In this document: one piece after another, positions 58,163 to 64,000 of the stretch
Position numbering within the stretch: the stretch's first letter is position 1
How the letters are laid out: each line of letters starts with the position of its first letter
Assembly: GCA_001566295.1 (NCBI GenBank)
Contig: KQ964248.1
Coordinates: 1,922,001 to 1,986,000, forward strand
DNA: 64,000 nucleotides
Source: Microdochium bolleyi
Lineage: Eukaryota > Ascomycota > Sordariomycetes > Xylariales > Microdochiaceae
Direction: 5' to 3'
Position numbers and translations under genes: made by a program
Notes under the pieces: model-generated
Told to the model about the DNA's origin: nothing
Databases searched by the model: none
The model's input: the letters and a program-made list of their open reading frames with translations, nothing else

Positions 58163-59524
58163 ATGAGTGTGCAGCTGGAAAACGTCCTCAACTGCAGAGA
58201 CGTGGGCGCCACGGTCAACCAGCACACAGGACGCAGGTAAGCTGTCCAAAATCGTCATGTTTTATTCTCATGTCTATATTCTTTTTGAATGTCTTATGTG
58301 CTGTGACTAACTCATCAGCATGCAGGATCGTCAAGGAAGGCCTATTCTTTCGATCAGCCCGCCCAGGTACGTCAGACGCCTCGCCCACTCAATGGAGTTC
58401 TTGTGTCTTCCCTAGTGCCACTATTCAGCTTGCTCATCGCCCGAGGGAAAACAGATGAGGCTACATTGAAGGATAGAGATGTCCTCCGCACCGAGATGGG
58501 CATCAGGACGGTCCTCGATCTCCGGACAAAGTGAGCTCAATCAACCTTCAGCTCTCCAGGGCCTTTTTCTTCCTCTGAATATGAGGGTGCCCTCGCACGC
58601 CTCAATACTGACACCATCCCCTCCCTCCAAACCAGGACCGAACATCTCAAGCAGGCCGAGAAGCGCGCCGCAGACATCAGAGTCCCCGCGCTGCTGGCCT
58701 CCAACGAGGCGCTTGCCGAGCCGGTACAGATCCCGGGGATGAACTACCTCGAGATCAAAGTCACGGGCCGCAAGTTTGAGAGGTACCTGCTCAGCCAGCT
58801 GTCCTGGCTCGCCTTCTTGTGAGTTGTCCTCTCACCTGCTCATGTATTGCTTTCATCTTGGGGCTTCCGAGTCGTGTGTGTGGGATGAGCAATTTTTATT
58901 GATCCGCCAACAAAAACCAGCAAGTTTCTCTTCCTCTTCCTCTTTGGCTTCCGCATGCAGGCCATCAGTGTCATCGGCCGCGAGGTCATGCTACCCCGGG
59001 GTCTAGTCGGTCTGGGGATTCTCACAATGGAGCAGTCGGGTAATGAGGTCGCCGAAGTACGTATTGAGACCACCCTCCCCCAAGACACACTCACATACTC
59101 GGTTATCCATGGACGTAGTTCCTACCCAAACATTTGCGTCGGAAACTGAACAAAAATCAACAAATAGGCCCTTCGCGCCTTCTCCTCCCCGGGCGCCCTC
59201 CCAATCCTCGTGCACTGCACACAGGGCAAAGACCGCACCGGCCTGATCGTCGCGCTCGTGCTGCTCGTCCTGGGCACCCCGCTGGAGGCTATATCGCACG
59301 ACTACCTTCTGTCCAACGCCGGGCTCGAGGCCGAGAAGGAGCAGCGCCTGAAGGAGATACAGGCCATCGGGCTCACGCCCGAGTGGGGCGAGTGCCCGCC
59401 GGACTTCATCGACAAGATGGACGCGTACCTGCGTGAGCAGCACGGCGGCGTGGAGGGCTATCTGGATGGCATTGGCTTCGGTAAAGAGGAGAGACAGACC
59501 CTTGTCGATGTCCTTGGTGCTTGA
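58163..59524 (+). CDS. Protein tyrosine phosphatase-like protein (Y_phosphatase3 family)
   Basis: Six exons with consistent phases: 58163-58236, 58326-58366, 58455-58530, 58636-58818, 58921-59056 and 59168-59524; 288 residues. The N-terminus reads ENVLNCRDVGATVNQHTGRR, then IVKEGLFFRSARP, EMGIRTVLDLRTKTEHLKQA, and a hydrophobic stretch FLFLFLFGFRMQAISVIGRE. The catalytic P-loop is HCTQGKDRTG (CX5R with Cys and Arg present) near residue 190, followed by LIVALVLLVLGTPLEAISHD. Family members are soluble dual-specificity or tyrosine phosphatases, some resembling phosphoinositide phosphatases; substrate unknown. Exon 5 starts at 58921: only that acceptor keeps the frame and the conserved Gly-Phe-Arg block. 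The 3' end lies 127 bp from the tail-to-tail neighbour. Confidence 0.92.
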
Positions 59525-59651
59525 AACGGCGGCTGGGTGACGGGATCCGGTGCTGACAGGACAGGACACGGGAAGTCATTTCAACAAGGACAAGCTTCAC
59601 CAAGACCACTGAAGGGAGACGAGAAAGGTCAATCATTGTTCAGGTTGAGAT

Positions 59652-61114
59652 TCATTGCTTCTTCCTGAATCTGGCCTGAAGCCAGCATCTGTACATCTTG
59701 AGCTTCCTGGCCCGGTTGACCAGCAATTTCCGGTCAAAGTGGATCTCCTCAACCTCGAAGAAGTCGGTCGCCGAGGTCTCCACGGCTGGTGTCTGTGCTT
59801 CCTCTGCAGGCTTTTCCGCCTCCTCCCCTGTAGATGGGGGGTTCGCAGCAGAGGGCTGGTTCAGGCCGCGCCAAATGTCGCACAGCTCGTCCTTTTCAAA
59901 GAAGTATACGCGTGTGCCATCACCACGAATGTAGAAATTCTCTTCCAGGTATCGGCCCTTCTTGAAGCGGACTTGCGCGAGGTCACCTCTACCATAATCA
60001 CGGAAGCAGACCTCGCCGCCAGGCTTCAGCAGGCGGTGGATGTTTGACACACACTGTTTCCACTGCAGCGGAGAGAGAGCAGAGAAAATGAAAATCATCA
60101 GCACCACGTCCACGGAGCCGTCATCAAGCCCCGGAGGCAGCTCCTGGCCTGCTGCATCCCACACGTCAGCTTGCATGAACTTGGTGTCATAGCCCTCGTG
60201 ACCACGCATGACCTCTACGGCCTGCTTGGAGAAGTCACAGGCGTGGAGCTTGAGCCCTGGGTTCTCGTTGCTGCCCAGGATGGGGAACGCAGTGTTGCCC
60301 GCACCGGCACCGACCTCAAGGACTGTGACAGGACCGTAGTCTTCCCTGGTGATCTTCTCGAGAACAGGGAACTCCATCTTCAGCCACTTGCGGTTCTTGA
60401 AGAAGTTGGCAGTATTGTTCTTGTAGAAGTTGTTCCACCACTTTGCAGGGTCGGCATTGAATCTGTCTGAAATTGGGAAAACCAGGTCAGCATGAGACTC
60501 TTGAATATGTCTTATGAATAAAGTAGTAAGAGAACATGTGTGGCTTGTTGAATCAGATGGGAGCGAAAGACTTTTGTGCTACATTTTGTCATCATAATAA
60601 TCAGATGAACTATGCGAATTGGTGTATCATCACCTCAACGGAAGCCAGGTTGTTCTCGGGGTAGTGTGGGTCAAGATTCTCGTGAAGAGACTGAGAAAAA
60701 CTTACTCTTATCAAAGTCCGAGACTGGCGACTGTCGCTGCATGGCGTATTGCTGCTCGGCAAACTCCTTGAACGTGTCGTCAGTCTCGACGTGGTCCCAG
60801 GCATTGAACTCGAAGACGTCGTCTTCCTCCTTGAGGAAGCGAGATCCGAACTGAAACGGGTCGCTCCTCTTCTGGTTGTACTCCGGGTCATGGCTGCGGT
60901 GCGACGGGATGGCGGCATCCGAGCTCGACTGCTTCGCGTCGGTCTGCACATCTTTGACAGCCAGCTGGGCTGCCTGGCCTGCGAGCTCCTCGACAGCAGC
61001 GGCAGGAGCCGCATCTGCGGGCTGCGAAATAGCTGTGGACGCCATGGCTTGACGAAGACGAGGTAAGGTCTTTGCACTGCTTTCTGTTACTGCAAGGCCA
61101 AGCCTGGCGAGCAT
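59652..61114 (-). CDS. trm140: tRNA (cytosine-32) N3-methyltransferase, Trm140/METTL2-6-8 family
   Basis: Two exons, 60706-61114 and 59652-60466 (GTAAGT donor, TTTCAG acceptor, 239-nt intron). The product has 384 residues from ATG 61045 or 407 from ATG 61114. Pre-domain: DPFQFGSRFLKEEDDVFEFN, AWDHVETDDTFKEFAEQQYA and NADPAKWWNNFYKNNTANFF. Rossmann methyltransferase core: VTVLEVGAGAGNTAFPIL (SAM-binding motif I), LHACDFSKQAVEVM, DVVLMIFIFSALSPLQW and RLLKPGGEVCFRDYGRGDLA. The C-terminus reads FDRKLLVNRARKLKMYRCWL. The family adds 3-methylcytidine at position 32 of tRNA-Thr and tRNA-Ser. No actin-binding extension as in budding-yeast Abp140 is present. The upstream ATG adds MLARLGLAVTESSAKTLPRL, which looks like a mitochondrial presequence. 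Confidence 0.93.
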
Positions 61115-61607
61115 TGCCTGTAACAGAAAAGCCCCTCGAAATTTGGCGGTCGTCCACGGAAAGTGAGGTGGGCGCGAAAGAGAAAAGAATTCAGAGAACA
61201 GGTTGCGGAACGCGAAGTTGAGGTGAAGAAAAGTCTGGGAGATTAGGGATTGTGGCTCCAGCGATAACAATTTGTGGCTGGTGGTGCCCCGCCAGCCAGC
61301 CTCTTGAGCTCGGCTCGGCACCTGAGCTTTGGTGGGGCTTACATCAAGACAAGCTTAATGCCAATTCGGATAGCTCAGGTACGATCTCGGACGTCACCTC
61401 TCCGTCGTGGACGTCCAAAGCTTCTCCTCAGCTCTTTTCCAGTTATCACAACCTAGACAGATTGTACCATATTAGATTCCTTTACCACGACTTACACGAT
61501 TGCCACGATTTTCATCCTGTACAACAGCTCGTTCGCATTTCGCAATTTCAGCGCCCACATACAACAAACACTTCCGAACCATAATAAGCCAATAATTTCT
61601 GTACAGC
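61115..61607. promoter_or_regulatory. Divergent promoter region of trm140 and coq10
   Basis: 0.49 kb lie between outward-pointing start codons. A CAG just before the upstream trm140 ATG (sense TTACAG|GCAATG) could be the acceptor of a 5' UTR intron. No other element is identified. Confidence 0.4.
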
Positions 61608-62429
61608 ATGTCGATCCGAACACCGATCCGAACACTCCCAGCTCGGCTTCACAACGCTGCGCTCGCAGCAACCACACAAGCCGGACCGAGACGCACATTT
61701 TTCTCCTCGCCGCCCCCGCAGACCCTCACGGCCGAGCGGACCCTGCCGTACCCAGCATCTCGGGTGTACGACCTCATCGCCGACGTTGACAGCTACACTC
61801 AGTTCCTGCCGTACTGTAAGGTCGCCCGGGTCACAGCCTGGACGGACCCAAGGCCCTACACACCCAGCACCAGCACCAGCACCAGCACCTCCTCCGCTGC
61901 CTCCGCACCCACAGAAACTCCACCACCACCAGTGGACTCGAGCAACACCACGGCCTCCGACGCCCTAGACCCGCTTTCAACGCAGACCGTCCGCCGCTGG
62001 CCGACACGCGCAGACCTGACCGCCGGCTGGGGCGGCTTCGAGGAGACGTACACATCGCGCCTGTTCTGCATACCGGGGCGGTACGTCGAAGCCATCAGCG
62101 GCGACGCGCGCACCGAGATCCCGACCTCCCTGCTCCGCGAGCACGGCTTGTCCGACCCGGGCCCGCTGCCTGATCCCGCGCACAACAGCAACTCGGGGGT
62201 GTTCCGGAGCCTCGTGACCCGCTGGACCGTCACGCCTGACGACGCCCGCACGAGGAGGGACATGTACCAGCACGAGTGGACCACCGTGCGGCTCGACATC
62301 CGCTTCGCGTTCGCGAACCCGCTGTACGCCGCCGTGAGCTCCGCCGTGGCGGACAAAGTCGCGCCTGTCATGATTGATGCGTTCGACGCCAGGGCGCGGG
62401 ATATATTAGGGCACCCGAGTCGGAAGTAG
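61608..62429 (+). CDS. coq10: Coq10, mitochondrial coenzyme Q-binding START-domain protein
   Basis: Single exon, 273 residues. A mitochondrial presequence rich in Arg/Ala/Ser (MSIRTPIRTLPARLHNAALA...RRTFFSS) precedes the START/polyketide-cyclase domain: LPYPASRVYDLIADVDSYTQ, FLPYCKVARVTAW, DLTAGWGGFEETYTSRLF, WTTVRLDIRFAFANPLYAAV and ADKVAPVMIDAFDARARDIL. A ~45-residue low-complexity insertion (STSTSTSTSSAASAP and onwards) lies between the first and second strands, common in filamentous-fungal Coq10. Coq10 binds ubiquinone and is needed for its efficient delivery to, or function in, the respiratory chain. It is divergent from trm140, convergent with the next gene. Confidence 0.95.
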   Translation: MSIRTPIRTLPARLHNAALAATTQAGPRRTFFSSPPPQTLTAERTLPYPASRVYDLIADVDSYTQFLPYCKVARVTAWTDPRPYTPSTSTSTSTSSAASAPTETPPPPVDSSNTTASDALDPLSTQTVRRWPTRADLTAGWGGFEETYTSRLFCIPGRYVEAISGDARTEIPTSLLREHGLSDPGPLPDPAHNSNSGVFRSLVTRWTVTPDDARTRRDMYQHEWTTVRLDIRFAFANPLYAAVSSAVADKVAPVMIDAFDARARDILGHPSRK

Positions 62430-63329
62430 TGGCAGACTTGCCGTGTGCTGGTACGTGTGGCAAAAACAGTGAAATCAAGGATTGGTAGTTAGGCACTAGG
62501 TTGTTCCTGTGGAAAGCATGCCCATTTGGCTCGAGACTGGCATGAGCAATCGACGAAGCATAGTGCATACGAAGCATACAAGACGTGGATATAATGTAAA
62601 CTCAATCTAATCTGGTCATGGGTGCATATATACTAAAGTACGCTTACACATCTCCACATAAATCCAGCAGTGCACTCCTCCGATGAACGCTGCCAGAATT
62701 ATCAAGCATCATTCTCAGACTGGGCGCCAGATACCCAAGCCATCCGAAGCAGTCCAAACTCATAACCAAAACAAAAGCAACCTGCCCATAATATATATAT
62801 CATCGTCCATCAAGGTTCATAGTCCAGCACCAAGCAACGCCCTTTAAACAAAAACCTGTCAACCACTCTTCCCCTTTGCTTTACCCCTCCAGAGTTGTGC
62901 CGCGACGATGAGTTGCTTGTTTTGTCGTCTGTAAGTTGCCCTCCGGCAAGGATACCTGAATCGGCACCCACGCCATGGGCAATATCCGGCCCACTAAACG
63001 AGGAGCTCAAGGAATGGCCGACCACTAAACCCTTGTGCTATGCGCTGAGCAGTACGTATCGGATGGTATTCCTGGGTATAATGCGAATTTCGAGCAGAAA
63101 GACATTTGACGCCGAACGTGTGCTGAGCATGAGCTTGACGTTGGCTATCAGCATGGTGCGGTGCAACATGCGTTGAGAGCTAGTCGAAGCGAAATGTATG
63201 AGAAGCACACTATGCTTGGCTGTATGCTGTAGAACAATACATGATAAGTCGTCATTTTCGACTACTTCTTGCTCCTGAAAATTTCTGTCAGCTGTCATGT
63301 CCTTTGATCGTTTAAAAGTCACGGGAGGC
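62430..63329. other. Spacer between convergent genes
   Basis: 0.9 kb of A/T-rich DNA lie between the 3' ends of coq10 and the ubiquitin-like-domain gene. Short open frames lack recognisable content; no RNA gene is seen. Confidence 0.5.
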
Positions 63330-64000
63330 TCACTTCTTCTTCTTCACTGGTGCAGGCCCGAAAAGGGACCAGCCTGCAGTGCTGGTCTTCGCCTTGTGCC
63401 CCTTCTTGTCCTTGCTGGGCACCACGCCTACTCCAGGCGGCATGCCGCCCTGGCGGATGATTGGAGGTGGAGGACCGCCACGAGCGAAGCCATGAGGCGG
63501 AGGTGGAGGCATTGCTCCTCCGGCGCCCGGAGGACCACCGGGACGCGGGCCCATTCGGTGACCGGCAGCGGCTTGCGCTTGTTGTTGTCGTCGCATCAAA
63601 GCCTCCACCACTTGTGGTGGCAATGGTTTCCCATCCGGGCCGACCATCTGAGCAGGTTGCGGAGGTCGTTCCATTGGCCACATCTGCATCGTAATGCTCC
63701 AGTCTGGCTCGACCACCTTGTCCCACACGGCCGGGAGAATGATTTCGCCATCTGGTCCGATCAGATCATAGTGCCCCTGCTGGACCTGCCGGCCGATGCC
63801 GTCCACGTGGACAAAGGCTTGCTTGATGAGCTCTTCCATGCCCTGGGGAGATTGTTAGCAAGATGCCATGTGTGATCCAAGTACCAGATTACGTACCCCC
63901 CATGTCTGACACAAGTGGAACGGGAAGTTGAACTTGCGCCCAACAGCGTCCTTGAACTTGATGGGAGCCTTGTCCTTGCCAAGAGACTTCTTGTTGGCCT
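63330..64000 (-). CDS. Ubiquitin-like-domain protein, 3' part of the gene (5' end beyond the window)
   Basis: Two exons are visible: 63897-64000 (continuing past the right edge) and 63330-63842, joined by a GTACGT donor and a CCCCAG acceptor. The junction reads KAPIKFKDAVGRKFNFPFHL, CQTWG, then GMEELIKQAFVHVDGIGRQV and QQGHYDLIGPDGEIILPAVW, EPDWSITMQMWPM. This is the fungal ubiquitin-like domain found at the ends of many uncharacterised Pezizomycotina proteins. After it comes a Pro/Gly/Met-rich tail (PRPGGPPGAGGAMPPPPPHG and onwards) ending in a basic KKKK. The domain is thought to mediate protein contacts; nothing points to a specific pathway. The start and upstream domains cannot be seen. 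Confidence 0.88.

Overview
The window is nuclear DNA of a filamentous ascomycete, most likely a Sordariomycete. Genes are split by short introns (about 50-240 bp) with GTAAGT/GTATGT-type donors, CTAAC/CTGAC-like branch sites and CAG/TAG acceptors. Coding exons favour C or G at third positions. The gene set is typically fungal: samB/Mub1, Mid1, recyclin-1, Eis1, Sfk1 and a Pth11-like receptor. I see no tRNA or rRNA gene, no intact transposon, no CRISPR array and no secondary-metabolite cluster.

Layout. 1-7277 is a long stretch without a supportable gene. 7278-13564 holds a Zrg17-type zinc-transporter subunit (-), a two-helix membrane protein of unknown role (+) whose N-terminus seems cut by an in-frame TGA, and the MYND protein samB/Mub1 (-). 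13565-19248 is again gene-poor. 19249-25143 holds an eIF4E-family cap-binding protein (+), an EF-hand protein (-) and a Pth11-like seven-helix receptor (-). 25144-27936 is mostly non-coding, with one doubtful two-exon mini-gene. 27937-37223 is dense: Mid1 (+), a small mitochondrial single-helix protein (-), Ysy6/RAMP4 (+), a SMAP-domain protein (-) and recyclin-1 (+). After a 3.4 kb gap come a zipper-less bZIP-like protein (+), an Irc20/SHPRH-type SNF2-RING protein (-), mitoribosomal mS41 (+), Sfk1 (-), Kin28/CDK7 (+), Eis1 (-), a tyrosine phosphatase (+), the Trm140/METTL2-type tRNA m3C methyltransferase (-), Coq10 (+) and the 3' part of a ubiquitin-like-domain gene (-) that runs off the right edge.

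These are mostly dispersed housekeeping genes and do not form one pathway. Loose themes are mitochondria (mS41, Coq10, the DUF5321-like protein, possibly Trm140), plasma membrane and eisosome (Mid1, Sfk1, Eis1, recyclin-1, the Pth11-like receptor) and ubiquitin signalling (Mub1, the SHPRH-like ligase, the recyclin F-box). The clearest large-scale pattern is strict strand alternation: 18 of 20 neighbouring gene pairs are divergent or convergent. I found no convincing new biological system. The best leads are the in-frame TGA at 9609-9611, the alternating gene order, recurrent intergenic palindromes, and several odd gene structures (a start codon alone in an exon, a possible 34-nt intron, a NAGNAG acceptor, dual start codons). 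Exon boundaries were derived by hand from splice consensus and reading-frame continuity.
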